Made by a program: the position numbers and the translations under genes
Notes under the pieces: model-generated
Told to the model about the DNA's origin: nothing
What the model saw: the letters and a program-made list of their open reading frames with translations, nothing else
Databases searched by the model: none
Shown: piece by piece, positions 26,631 through 34,508 of the stretch
Layout of the letters: every line of letters starts with the position of its first letter
Position numbering within the stretch: position 1 is the first letter of the stretch
Source of the DNA: Siccirubricoccus phaeus
GTDB taxonomy: Bacteria; Pseudomonadota; Alphaproteobacteria; Acetobacterales; Acetobacteraceae
Direction: 5' to 3'
NCBI RefSeq assembly: GCF_008360935.1
Contig: NZ_SRXO01000001.1
Coordinates: 248,001-312,000 of the forward strand
Length of the DNA stretch: 64,000 bases

Positions 26631-27320
26631 ATGGCGAACATCATGCTGATCCACGGCGCCTATCAGGGTGGCTGGATCTGGAAGCGGGTGGCGGCACCGC
26701 TGCGCGAAAAGGGGCATCTGGTGCTGGCGCCCAGCCTCGATGGCTGCGCCGAGCGCCAGGCGCAGCTCCGCCCCGGCATCACCACGGAAAGCCAGGCGGA
26801 GGAGCTGGCCGCCCTGCTGTTCCACGAGGATCTGACCGAGGTGGTGCTGGTCGGCACCAGCGCCGGCGGCATGGTGCTCTGCCGCCTGGCAGAGCTGGCG
26901 CGCGAACGGGTCGGGCGGCTGGTCTTCCTCGACGCGCTGGCGCTGCGCGATGGCGAGGCGCTGCCGGACATCGTCCAGCGCCGCAATGTCCGGCGCACCG
27001 AGCTGGCGACCGGGCCGACGCCGGAGGATGCGGCCTGGCGGCTCTTCGCCGATCTCGATCCGGCGACAAGGGACTGGGTGCTCGCGCGCTGCACCCTGCA
27101 CCCGGTGGCGCCGATGGAGGCGCCGGTCCGGCTGGAGCGGTTCTGGGAGCTGCCCTGGGCGGCGAGCGTCATCTGGTGCCGGCAGAGCGCCAACCCGCCG
27201 GAGGCGCATCAGCGCCGCACGGCCGAGGCCCTGGGCGCGGCCTGGCATGAGCTGGAGACGGGGCATTACCCGATGCTGACGGAGGCCGAGGCGGTGGCCC
27301 GGCTGATCGAGAGCGGCTGA
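26631..27320 (+). CDS. alpha/beta hydrolase, esterase-like
   Basis: 229 residues. LIHGAYQGGWIWKRVAAPL is the oxyanion-side start typical of the plant methyl-esterase/hydroxynitrile-lyase-like subgroup. Nucleophile Ser77 in GTSAGGM, and His212 in ETGHYPML. ATG at 26631 is immediately before the fold. Cytosolic (no signal). Substrate unknown. Confidence 0.88.
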   Translation: MANIMLIHGAYQGGWIWKRVAAPLREKGHLVLAPSLDGCAERQAQLRPGITTESQAEELAALLFHEDLTEVVLVGTSAGGMVLCRLAELARERVGRLVFLDALALRDGEALPDIVQRRNVRRTELATGPTPEDAAWRLFADLDPATRDWVLARCTLHPVAPMEAPVRLERFWELPWAASVIWCRQSANPPEAHQRRTAEALGAAWHELETGHYPMLTEAEAVARLIESG

Positions 27321-27650
27321 AGGGGGACGAGGGGCCGGGCCGGCGCTGCGCGGTCCCGGGCCGGGCCGGCGGTGCCGTCCGGCCGGGGCGGGCGGCGTTG
27401 TCCCGGGGCGGGAGCCATCCGGGCGGGCCGGCGGCGTCATCCGGGCGGGCGCAGGGCCGTGCCTTGGGGCCGTGCCTCGGGGCCGTGCCTCGGGGCCGCG
27501 GCGTTGGCGGCGCCAGGGCTGGCGATGGTGGCTGCCGGGGGGCTGTCCGGCGCAGATCAAGGGCCCTCGGGGTGGCCCATCCCCACCCGGGCCCCCTCGA
27601 AGGGTGATCCGGCATTGCCGGGCAAGACAACAAGGTGCTATCTGGACAAC
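27321..27650. other. 330-base gap with 13-bp tandem repeat
   Basis: No gene. Holds three head-to-tail copies of GGGCCGTGCCTCG (first copy with TTG) at 27454-27492 plus a partial fourth. The right end (27616-27650) is less GC-rich and includes TTGCCGGGCAA and the start-codon palindrome of the next gene. Confidence 0.55.
27454..27492. repeat. 13-bp tandem repeat, three copies
   Basis: Unit GGGCCGTGCCTCG repeated three times, followed by GGGCCGCGG. Length variation by slippage would be expected. No link to a gene is evident. Confidence 0.8.
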
Positions 27651-27657
27651 ATGTTGC
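27648..27657 (+). promoter_or_regulatory. palindrome over the PPOX start codon
   Basis: CAACATGTTG is a perfect 10-bp palindrome centred on the ATG at 27651. A TTGCCG at 27615-27620 and CTATCT 17 bases on would place transcription at or next to the start codon, so the mRNA could be leaderless; no ribosome site is visible. Could be chance. Confidence 0.25.
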
Positions 27658-28274
27658 CCAACGACCCCCATGCCGTGACAACGCCGGAGGCGCTGGCCGC
27701 GCTGTACGAGGCGCCGCATCCCCGCTTCCTGGCCAAGGTGGCGGACCGGCTGGAGCCGCGCTCGCTGGAATTCATCGCCGCCTCGCCCTTCTGCATCCTG
27801 GCGACCAGCGGCCCGCAGGGCCCGCACGCCACGCCGCGCGGCGACGCGCCGGGCTTCGTCCGGGCGCTGGACGAGCGGACCCTCGCCTTGCCCGACCGCC
27901 GCGGCAACAACCGGCTGGACGGGCTGCGGGACATCCTCGCCGATCCGCAGGTGGCGCTGCTCTTCCTCATCCCCGGCGTGGGGGAGACGCTCAGGGTGCA
28001 CGGCACTGCCCGCATCACCGCCGACCCCGGGCTGCGGGCGCAATTCGCCGAGCAGGGCAAGCTGCCCGCCACCGTGCTGCTGGTGACGGTGCGGGAGGTC
28101 TATGCGCATTGCGCCAAGGCGATCATCCGCTCGAAGCTCTGGGGCGAGCGGCGGCGGCCCCAGGGCGTGCCGACCAATGGCGAGCTGATCGCGGCGCATA
28201 CCGCCGGCGGCGCCATCGACCCGCAGCAGTATGAGGCGGAGTACCAGGAGAGGCTGCGGACGCAGCTCTACTAG
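27651..28274 (+). CDS. PPOX-type flavoprotein (pyridoxamine 5'-phosphate oxidase-like, MSMEG_1061 family)
   Basis: 207 residues, split-barrel FMN/F420-binding fold. Seen: FIAASPFCILATSGPQGPHATPRGD (split by one residue run), LPDRRGNNRLDGLRDIL, VALLFLIPG and the FMN-side HGTARI. Typically reduces or senses flavin substrates; function of the subfamily is unclear. Start ATG 27651 lacks a ribosome site. Its stop TAG (28272-28274) begins repeat element E2. Confidence 0.85.
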   Translation: MLPNDPHAVTTPEALAALYEAPHPRFLAKVADRLEPRSLEFIAASPFCILATSGPQGPHATPRGDAPGFVRALDERTLALPDRRGNNRLDGLRDILADPQVALLFLIPGVGETLRVHGTARITADPGLRAQFAEQGKLPATVLLVTVREVYAHCAKAIIRSKLWGERRRPQGVPTNGELIAAHTAGGAIDPQQYEAEYQERLRTQLY

Positions 28275-28496
28275 AGCAAACTCCGGCCAGGTGGAACCAC
28301 CTGGTCGGAGTAATTTGCTCGCTTGAACAAAGACCTGGAGCATTCTCCCTGCACCTTGGTGCAAGGAGAATGCTCCAGTGTCCTGCCCGCGAAGTTCGCT
28401 GGATTTCCGGCGAGGGCAGCGGACAAGCAGGCCACTGAAAACAAAAGCCAGTGGCCCGAGAACGAAGTCCGCAGGACTTCGGAAGCGGGACACCAG
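28272..28496. repeat. composite of hairpin elements E2, F2, B5
   Basis: E2 (28272-28320) has arms GAGCAAACTCCG / CGGAGTAATTTGCTC and CAGGTGG/CCACCTG; F2 (28335-28378) is a 21-bp stem with one mismatch; B5 (28375-28496) begins CCAGTGTCCTG and ends GGGACACCAG. Same parts as 3301-3526 but in the order E-F-B instead of B-E-F. The left end supplies the stop codon of the flavoprotein gene. Confidence 0.85.
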
Positions 28497-28609
28497 GCAG
28501 CCTCCGGCGAGGGGAAGCGTCTTCATCGCTGTACGGCTTCCATGGCATGGGGCGCAGGATGAGCCGCCATGCCGGACCCCGCCATGACGGCGCGCAAGCC
28601 CCCGCAGCC

Positions 28610-28719
28610 GGACCACCGACTCACACCGGGGTCCGGGGAGGGGATTGCCGGCACGGCCGGCGATCCCCGGCGGGGCCCAGCGGCAGCGTCCCCTGTTCAG
28701 GGTCCGGGGGCGGAGCCCC
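28610..28719. repeat. dispersed repeat family C, copy near CMD gene
   Basis: ACTCACACCGGGGTCCGGGG, then GCCGGCACGGCCGGC and GGGTCCGGGGGCGGAGCCCC. Abuts the stop of the minus-strand CMD gene. Related blocks at 42062-42184, 48205-48347, 50877-50971 and 58974-59150. Confidence 0.7.
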
Positions 28720-29292
28720 TCAGCCCCGCGCCTCCTCCGGCACCGGCACGTCGAACCCGTTCAGCGTGACGGAGACCAGGGCATAGACCCCGACCAGATT
28801 CACCAGCTCCGTCGCCCCGTCCTGGCCGAAGCACTGCACCGCCATGCGCCAGTTCAGCTCCGAAAGCACCCCGCCGCGATTCAGCGCCGAGGCGACGTCA
28901 TAAGCGCAGGCCTCCTCCAGCGTCAGGTCGCTCGGCCGCTGGCCGGCAACTAGCGTCGCCAGGGTCTCGTCCTTCAGCCCGCGCCGCTCCGCCGCGATCA
29001 CATGCGCATAGATTTCATAGCTCGCCCGGAAATGCGCGCCGGTGACGAGGATCGCTACCTCCCGCACCCGCCGCGGCAGGGTGGGGTTCAGCGAGACCGC
29101 CTTCACCAGCTCCCAGATCGGGCCGCCGAAGCGGGGAGCGTGCAGCCAGGGATTCCAGGGGCCAAGCAGCCGGCCCTGCCCATCGACGGTGGCGAAGCCC
29201 TTGAAATTCTCCTCGATGCCCTGGCGCATATCGGCATAGAGGGGTTGCTGGCCCGGGGTGAGCTGGGCGGGGTCGAGCAAAGGGAGGCGCAT
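28720..29292 (-). CDS. carboxymuconolactone decarboxylase (AhpD-like) family protein
   Basis: 190-residue helical protein. The AhpD-like core REVAILVTGAHFRASYEIYAH is present, but the redox CxxC of AhpD/peroxidase members is missing (HFRAS instead), so it is unlikely to be a thiol peroxidase; closer to the decarboxylase-like group of unknown substrate. ATG at 29292 gives MRLPLLDPAQLTPGQ; the longer frame translates repeat B. Monocistronic here. Confidence 0.87.
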   Translation of the reverse strand: MRLPLLDPAQLTPGQQPLYADMRQGIEENFKGFATVDGQGRLLGPWNPWLHAPRFGGPIWELVKAVSLNPTLPRRVREVAILVTGAHFRASYEIYAHVIAAERRGLKDETLATLVAGQRPSDLTLEEACAYDVASALNRGGVLSELNWRMAVQCFGQDGATELVNLVGVYALVSVTLNGFDVPVPEEARG

Positions 29293-29390
29293 CGCAGGCT
29301 CCTTCTCTGGCTGGTGCCGGGCGGCGGTGCCGGCCTCGCCCCCGGCCTGGCCAGGCGGCAGCGGCGCCGCCCGGCCCGGTGGCGGGAAGC

Positions 29391-29511
29391 TAGTGTCCTG
29401 CCCGCTGCGTTCGCTGGATTTCCAGCGAACGCAGCGGGCAAGCAGGCCACTGAAAACACAAGGCGGTGGCCCGAGAACGAAGTCCGCAGGACTGCGGAAG
29501 CGGGACACTAG
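29391..29511. repeat. B element, copy 6 (complete)
   Basis: Full-length B element: TAGTGTCCTGCCCGCTGCG, stem TTCGCTGGATTTCCAGCGAA, GCAAGCAGGCCACTGAAAAC, then GAAGTCCGCAGGACTGCGG and GCGGGACACTAG. Lies between the divergent CMD gene and fumC, about 100 bases from the CMD start and 150 from fumC. Confidence 0.85.
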
Positions 29512-29659
29512 CCCGTCCCACCCCGCCGGCCTTGTCTCGGCGTGTGAAAGTTTTTCCAGCCGGCTGCGCTGGGCCGCACCGCCGCGCGGGCGGATTGCGG
29601 CGCCGGGAACTGGCGCGGCCGGCGAAGCTGCCCCATCTCTCGGCCTGAGGAGGCACGCC

Positions 29660-31102
29660 ATGCCCAAGACCCACACCGAGACCGCCCCCGCGTCCGGCAC
29701 CCGCACGGAAACCGACAGCCTCGGCAGCATCGACATCCCGGCCGGCCGCTACTGGGGCCCGCAGACCGAACGCGCCCGAAGGCTGTTCCGCATCGGCCAG
29801 GAGCATTTCCCGCCGGGGCTGATCCGCGCCGTCGGCCTGCACAAATGGGCCTGCGCCGAGGCCAATGAGCGGCTGGGCGAGCTGGCGCCGGAGCTGGCCG
29901 CCGCCATCCGCCAGGCCGCCGAGGAGATCATCGCCGGCGACCGCGACGCGGATTTCCCGCTGCCGGTCTGGCAGACCGGCTCCGGCACCCAGACCAACAT
30001 GAACGCGAACGAGGTGATCTCGAACCGCGCCAATGAGATCCTCGGCCAGCCTCTCGGCACGCGGAAGCCGGTGCATCCGAACGACCATGTCAATCGTGGC
30101 CAGTCCTCCAACGACAACTTTCCCACCATGATGCATATCGCCGCGGTGGAGGCGGTGGAGGGCCGGCTGCTGCCGGCGCTCGGCCGGCTGCATGCGGCGC
30201 TGTGGCAGCGGGCCGAGGAATGGTCGGGCATCATCAAGCTCGGCCGCACCCATATGATGGATGCGGTGCCGATGACGCTGGGCCAGGAAGCCGCCGCCTG
30301 GGCGCGGCAGGTGGAGCTGGGCCAGGAACGCCTGCGGGCGGTGATGCCGCGGCTGCTGAGCCTGCCGCAGGGCGGCACCGCGGTCGGCACCGGCCTCAAC
30401 CGCCACCGCGATTTCGACCGGGTGTTCTGCGCCATCCTGGCCGAGCGCAGCGGCCTCGCCTTCACCGCCAACCCGAACAAATTCGAGGGCATGGGGGCGC
30501 ATGACGCCTTCGTGGAATTGCAGGGGGCGATGAATGTCCTCGCCGTCTCGCTGAACAAGGTGGCGAACGATATCCGCCTGCTCGGCAGCGGCCCGCGCTC
30601 CGGCATCTCGGAGCTGGTGATCCCGGCGGATGGGCTTTCCAGCAGCATCATGCCGGGCAAGACCAACCCGACGCAGTCGGAGGCGCTGACCATGGTCTGC
30701 GCCCAGGTGATGGGGAACACCACCACCGTGAGCGTGGCCGGCGCCCAGGGGCATCTGGAGCTGAACGTCTTCAAGCCGGTCATCATCCAGGCGGTGCTGC
30801 AATCCGCGACCCTGCTGGCCGATGCGGCGGAAAGCTTCGCCGAGCACATGGTGCTGAAGCTGGAGCCGAACCGCGAGCGGATCGCCGAGAACCTGGCGCG
30901 GTCGCTGATGCTGGTGACGGCGCTGAACCCGCGCATCGGCTACGACAAGGCTGTCCAGATCGGCAAGAAGGCGCTGGCGGAGAATCTGACGCTGAAGGAG
31001 GCGGCGGAACGGCTGGGCCATGTGGCGCCGGCGGATTTCGACCGCTGGGTGCGGCCGGAGGAGATGGTGGAGCCGGGCGCGACGCTGGATGGCGGCGGGT
31101 GA
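29660..31102 (+). CDS. fumC: class II fumarate hydratase
   Basis: 480 residues; fumarate to L-malate in the TCA cycle, cytosolic homotetramer without an iron-sulfur cluster. Seen: TGSGTQTNMNANEVI, the B-site HPNDHVNRGQSSND, GRTHMMDAVPMTLGQE and the signature SSSIMPGKTNPTQSEA with the catalytic serine loop. A short N-terminal extension (MPKTHTETAPASG) precedes the usual start. The stop overlaps the GTG of the next gene (GTGA), so the ribbon-helix-helix protein is co-translated. Confidence 0.95.
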   Translation: MPKTHTETAPASGTRTETDSLGSIDIPAGRYWGPQTERARRLFRIGQEHFPPGLIRAVGLHKWACAEANERLGELAPELAAAIRQAAEEIIAGDRDADFPLPVWQTGSGTQTNMNANEVISNRANEILGQPLGTRKPVHPNDHVNRGQSSNDNFPTMMHIAAVEAVEGRLLPALGRLHAALWQRAEEWSGIIKLGRTHMMDAVPMTLGQEAAAWARQVELGQERLRAVMPRLLSLPQGGTAVGTGLNRHRDFDRVFCAILAERSGLAFTANPNKFEGMGAHDAFVELQGAMNVLAVSLNKVANDIRLLGSGPRSGISELVIPADGLSSSIMPGKTNPTQSEALTMVCAQVMGNTTTVSVAGAQGHLELNVFKPVIIQAVLQSATLLADAAESFAEHMVLKLEPNRERIAENLARSLMLVTALNPRIGYDKAVQIGKKALAENLTLKEAAERLGHVAPADFDRWVRPEEMVEPGATLDGGG

Positions 31103-31434
31103 GCGAGGCCGCTGAGCGGCACCTGCGGAAGCGCAGCTTTCAGCTCGCTGGCCACCGCACCTCGGTGGCGCTGGAGCCGGAATTCTGGGCGGCGCTGGAA
31201 GGGCTGGCGGCGGCGCGAGGGCAGAGCCTGGCGGGGCTGGTGACGGCGGTGGACCGGGAGCGGGCACAGCCTTTGGCGAGCGCGCTGCGGGTGTTTGCGC
31301 TGAACGGGGGCGCTGCCCGTTCGGCGCCGCGCGTCCAGCCCCCGCCGGGGATGGGCCACCCGCCGGACCCCGGCCTGTATCCTCAGGTCGAACCCACGGG
31401 TCCGAAGCCCGGACCGGGATCCGGCGAGAAATAG
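31099..31434 (+). CDS. ribbon-helix-helix protein with repeat-derived tail
   Basis: 111 residues. Residues 11-70 (KRSFQLAGHRTSVALEPEFW...LASALRVFAL) fit the RHH_4/DUF4170-like ribbon-helix-helix group often next to fumC in alphaproteobacteria; a DNA-binding role is likely, target unknown. GTG start at 31099 overlaps the fumC stop. From about residue 74 the protein is Pro/Gly-rich and its DNA resembles the reversed family C repeat, so the original stop has probably been lost and the repeat is now coding. Confidence 0.8.
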   Translation: MSEAAERHLRKRSFQLAGHRTSVALEPEFWAALEGLAAARGQSLAGLVTAVDRERAQPLASALRVFALNGGAARSAPRVQPPPGMGHPPDPGLYPQVEPTGPKPGPGSGEK

Positions 31435-31435
31435 C
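31325..31435. repeat. family C repeat inside a coding region
   Basis: Reversed family C blocks (CCCCCGCCGGGGATGGG, CCGGACCCCGG, CAGGTCGAACCCACGGGTCC) encode the C-terminal tail of the ribbon-helix-helix protein. Confidence 0.6.
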
Positions 31436-31472
31436 CCTCGAAGGGAAAATGCCCCAGCTGACGGGCGCTGCC

Positions 31473-31814
31473 TCAGCGCGCCACCGTGGTGGCGCCGGCG
31501 CCGAGGCCGGCCCCCGCCGGCGTGCCGCCCCCGCTGCCGCCCGGCAGCAGGACGCCCAGCGCCACGGCCGCGACCGCCGGGGCGATGGCCACCAGCCGGT
31601 TCGCCCATTCCCCCACGCTGCGTCCTGCCATGGGCACCGGCCCGTCAGGCGCCTGCCGGGCACGGCCAGGCGAGGGCGCGGCCGCGCCCGGCCGGGCCGG
31701 CTGCTCCCCGCCGCGCGGCGCGATCACCACCTGATCCTCGGGACCCACCACCACGGCGCGTTGCGCCGCCGCCGGAAAGGCGAGGCCGCAGGCAAGGAGC
31801 AGGATGGGCGCCAT
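31473..31814 (-). CDS. small exported protein with membrane segment, unknown
   Basis: 113 residues. Signal peptide MAPILLLACGLAFPAAAQ, a Pro/Ala-rich linker, then a C-terminal hydrophobic stretch (WANRLVAIAPAVAAVALGVLL) ending in a glycine-rich tail. Probably anchored in the envelope. ATG at 31814 begins the signal peptide; 31823 is a possible alternative. Convergent with the ribbon-helix-helix gene. No family recognised. Confidence 0.6.
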   Translation of the reverse strand: MAPILLLACGLAFPAAAQRAVVVGPEDQVVIAPRGGEQPARPGAAAPSPGRARQAPDGPVPMAGRSVGEWANRLVAIAPAVAAVALGVLLPGGSGGGTPAGAGLGAGATTVAR

Positions 31815-31918
31815 GTGGAACATTCCGCCACGGTGCAGGCCCGCAGCCCCGAGTGGCAAGGCTCAACTTTTGGACTCGGTTGAGGGAGTTCGCCCGGACG
31901 CCCGACCCCGGTGGCCGC

Positions 31919-33076
31919 TCAGCCCCGCCGGCCCAGCATCTGCCGCGCGACGATCAGCCGCATCACCTCATTGGTGCCTTCCAGGATGCGGTGCACGCGC
32001 AGGTCGCGCACCAGCTTCTCGATCCCGTACTCCGCCAGATAGCCATAGCCGCCGAGCAATTGCAGCGCCTCATCCGCCACGCGGTGGCTGGTATCCGTGA
32101 CGAAGCGCTTGGCCATGGCGCAGAAGGCGGTGGCGTCCGGCGCCTTGGCATCCAGCTTGGCGCAGGCGCGCCAGAGCAGGCTGCGCGAGGCCTCCAGCTC
32201 CGTCCGCATATCGGCGAGGCGGAATTGGGTGTTCTGGAAATCGGCGATCGCGCGGCCGAAGGCCTGCCGCTCCTGGACATAGGCCAGCGCCGTGTCCAGC
32301 GCCGCCTGCGCCCCGCCCAGCGCGCAGGCGGCGATGTTCAGCCGCCCGCCATCCAGCCCGGCCATGGCGAAGCGGAAGCCCTCGCCCTCCTCCCCCAGCC
32401 GGGCCGAGACGGGCACCCGGGCGCCCTCGAAGATCACCTGCCGGGTGGGCTGGGCGTTCCAGCCCATCTTCCGCTCATTCGGGCCGAAGGAGAGGCCGGG
32501 CGTCTCCTTCGGGATCAGCAGGGCCGAGACGCCGGACGGCCCCTCGCCACCGGTGCGCACCATGGTCAGATAGAGATCCGAGGCGCCGGCGCCGGAGATG
32601 AATTGCTTGGTCCCGTCCAGCACGTAGTGCTCGCCCTCCCGCCGCGCCCGCGTCCGCAGCGCGGCGGCGTCGGAGCCGGAGCCGGGCTCGGTGAGGGCGT
32701 AGCTGGCGATCTTCGCCATGGGGATCAGCGAGGGCAGCCACTCGGCGCGCTGCGCCGCGCTGCCGAAGCGGTCGATCATCCAGGCGACCATGTTGTGGAT
32801 GGAGAGATAGGCGGCGATGGTCGGGCAGCCGGTGGACAGCGCCTCGAACACCACCGCGGCGTCGAGGCGGGTGAGGCCGGCGCCGCCGCTTTCCTCCCGC
32901 ACATAGAGCCCGGCCATGCCGAGGGCGGCTGCCTCCCGCATGGCGTCCACCGGGAAATACCGTTCCGCGTCCCAGGCCAGGGCGTGCGGCGCCAGGTGTT
33001 CGGCGGCGAAGGCCAGCGCCGTCTCGCGCAGCGCCTCGGTGGCTTCGGGCAGGGCGAAGGCGGGATCGGCGGTCAT
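31919..33076 (-). CDS. acyl-CoA dehydrogenase, short/branched-chain type
   Basis: 385 residues; FAD-dependent alpha,beta-oxidation of acyl-CoA. Seen: ALTEPGSGSDAAALRT (FAD/substrate loop), GTKQFISGAG, FGRAIADFQNTQFRLADM, LGGYGYLAEYGIEKLVRDLR, and the catalytic Glu366 in ILEGTNEVMR. The pattern fits isobutyryl- or 2-methylbutyryl-CoA dehydrogenase (valine/isoleucine breakdown), but no other genes of that pathway are next to it. Family-typical length. Confidence 0.92.
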   Translation of the reverse strand: MTADPAFALPEATEALRETALAFAAEHLAPHALAWDAERYFPVDAMREAAALGMAGLYVREESGGAGLTRLDAAVVFEALSTGCPTIAAYLSIHNMVAWMIDRFGSAAQRAEWLPSLIPMAKIASYALTEPGSGSDAAALRTRARREGEHYVLDGTKQFISGAGASDLYLTMVRTGGEGPSGVSALLIPKETPGLSFGPNERKMGWNAQPTRQVIFEGARVPVSARLGEEGEGFRFAMAGLDGGRLNIAACALGGAQAALDTALAYVQERQAFGRAIADFQNTQFRLADMRTELEASRSLLWRACAKLDAKAPDATAFCAMAKRFVTDTSHRVADEALQLLGGYGYLAEYGIEKLVRDLRVHRILEGTNEVMRLIVARQMLGRRG

Positions 33077-33377
33077 GGGGTTCCTCCTGCCCGCAGCATA
33101 TCAGGGGGGCAGGGGCTTGCCACCGGCTGCGCTCGGATGGCGGCGCTGCCGCCCGCCGGGTGGCGTGCCCTGCCCGCCGGCGCTGCGCCGGTGGGCAGGG
33201 CGGCTCGGGATGCCGGCCCTGGCCGGGCATCCCGGGCCATCCGATGGCGGCCTGCCGCCGCCGCGCCTGCGGCCCTGGCGGCGATCCGCGATGCCCTTGC
33301 CGCCGCGCCTTGCAGCCCGGCAGCGATCCGGCCCGCACCTCCGCGGCCACGGCCTTGGGCCGGCGCAGGGCCGCCCT
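33077..33377. other. 300-base gap, no gene
   Basis: Upstream of the acyl-CoA dehydrogenase. Very GC-rich with short palindromes (GGCATCCCGGGCCATCC). I see no gene; may contain the dehydrogenase promoter, unresolved. Confidence 0.4.
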
Positions 33378-33481
33378 TGGAGCGTGACCGGTCGAGGTCG
33401 AATCGACCGAAACCATGAGCCACGCCACCCAACGACGAGCTGGAGGGGGATGGCTGAGCGAAGCCCGACCGATCCCGCTCC
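33378..33481. repeat. dispersed repeat family D, copy 2
   Basis: Opens TTGGAGCGTGACCGGTCGAG, inner GAATCGACCGAAACC, closes CCCGACCGATCCCGCTCC, complementary to its opening. Ends 12 bases from the Mn-catalase stop. Confidence 0.8.
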
Positions 33482-33492
33482 GGCGGCCGGCG

Positions 33493-34362
33493 TCAGGCCA
33501 CGTTCGGCGTGCTGCCGGTGGGGTCGTTGGCCGGGGTGCCGGTGAGCTGTTCCTGCTGCGCCCCGCCATCCGGGCGCGGCGGCGCCAGCATCGGCTCGCC
33601 GCCCAGCGGCTCGCTCAGCATCGGTTGGAACTGGCCCTTGCCGTCCAGCGAGGCCCCCTCCGTCCAGCGGCCCGCCGGGATCTGCTGGTCCGTCCGGTGG
33701 CCGAAATAGGCGTAGGAGAAGCGGGTCGCCTCCATCTCCTGCGGGAAGCTGTTGGGGATGGGCAGCACCTTCTCCATGCCGCCCAGCTCCTCGATCACCG
33801 CCAGCCATTGCTGCTGGTGCATGGTGTCCCGCGCGATGAGGAAGGAGAGCATGTCCTTCATGCCCGGGTCGTCCGTCATCCCGTGCAGCCGCACCGCCAG
33901 CGCCCGTCCGGTGGCTTCCGCCGTGACATTCGCCAGCATGTCGGCGGCGAGGTTGCCGCTGGCATAGACATGGCTGGCATTGAAGGGCACGCCGTTGCAG
34001 TCATCCGCCGTCGCGCCGAGGCCGGTGGAGAGGATGTGCCGCAGATTCATCCCGCCCAGCACGGCGCCGGCGATGCCGTCCTGCGCCATCTCCTCCTGCA
34101 GGGAGAGCGGCGCGCCTTCCAGGTTCAGCGCGATGGCGGTCGAGAGCATCTCGATATGGCCGATCTCCTCCGTGCCGGTGTTGATCAGCATGTCGCGGTA
34201 TTTCTTCGGCCCCCGGCTGCCCCAGCCCTGGAAGAGGTATTGCAGCATGACGCGGATCTCGCCCTCCACGCCGCCCACCGCCTGTTGCAGGGCGCGGGCG
34301 AAGAGCGGGTTCGGCGTCTCGACGCGGACGGGGTATTGCAGCTTGCCGTCGGTGTAGAACAT
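33493..34362 (-). CDS. manganese-containing catalase
   Basis: 289-residue dimanganese catalase (ferritin-like fold) that dismutates hydrogen peroxide. Metal ligands expected at Glu35 (GGVEGEIRVMLQY), Glu65/66 and His69 (TGTEEIGHIEML), and a second set in the region NVTAEATGRALAVR and ARDTMHQQQW. The C-terminus is a Gly/Pro/Gln-rich tail containing TPANDPTGSTPNVA; a PANDPT motif is also found in the tail of the neighbouring DUF892 protein. GGGAGG precedes the ATG. Downstream of DUF892 on the same strand. Confidence 0.93.
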   Translation of the reverse strand: MFYTDGKLQYPVRVETPNPLFARALQQAVGGVEGEIRVMLQYLFQGWGSRGPKKYRDMLINTGTEEIGHIEMLSTAIALNLEGAPLSLQEEMAQDGIAGAVLGGMNLRHILSTGLGATADDCNGVPFNASHVYASGNLAADMLANVTAEATGRALAVRLHGMTDDPGMKDMLSFLIARDTMHQQQWLAVIEELGGMEKVLPIPNSFPQEMEATRFSYAYFGHRTDQQIPAGRWTEGASLDGKGQFQPMLSEPLGGEPMLAPPRPDGGAQQEQLTGTPANDPTGSTPNVA

Positions 34363-34374
34363 CAGAGCCTCCCG

Positions 34375-34431
34375 GTTGGCGGTGCAGCAGGCAGTTGGCG
34401 GTGCAGCAGGCAGTTGGCGGTGCAGCAGGAA
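34375..34431. repeat. 19-bp tandem repeat before Mn-catalase
   Basis: Three consecutive copies of GTTGGCGGTGCAGCAGGCA (last copy ends GA), occupying the leader 13 bases upstream of the catalase ATG. Copy number could change by slippage and alter spacing or leader folding. No protein-binding site recognised. Confidence 0.85.
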
Positions 34432-34508
34432 CCCGTCCGCCCGGGCCGGGTTCGGGTGCGAGGCGGCAACGAGGCGGCAGGCTCGCCGCCCCGTGACGCC
34501 GCTGCCGC

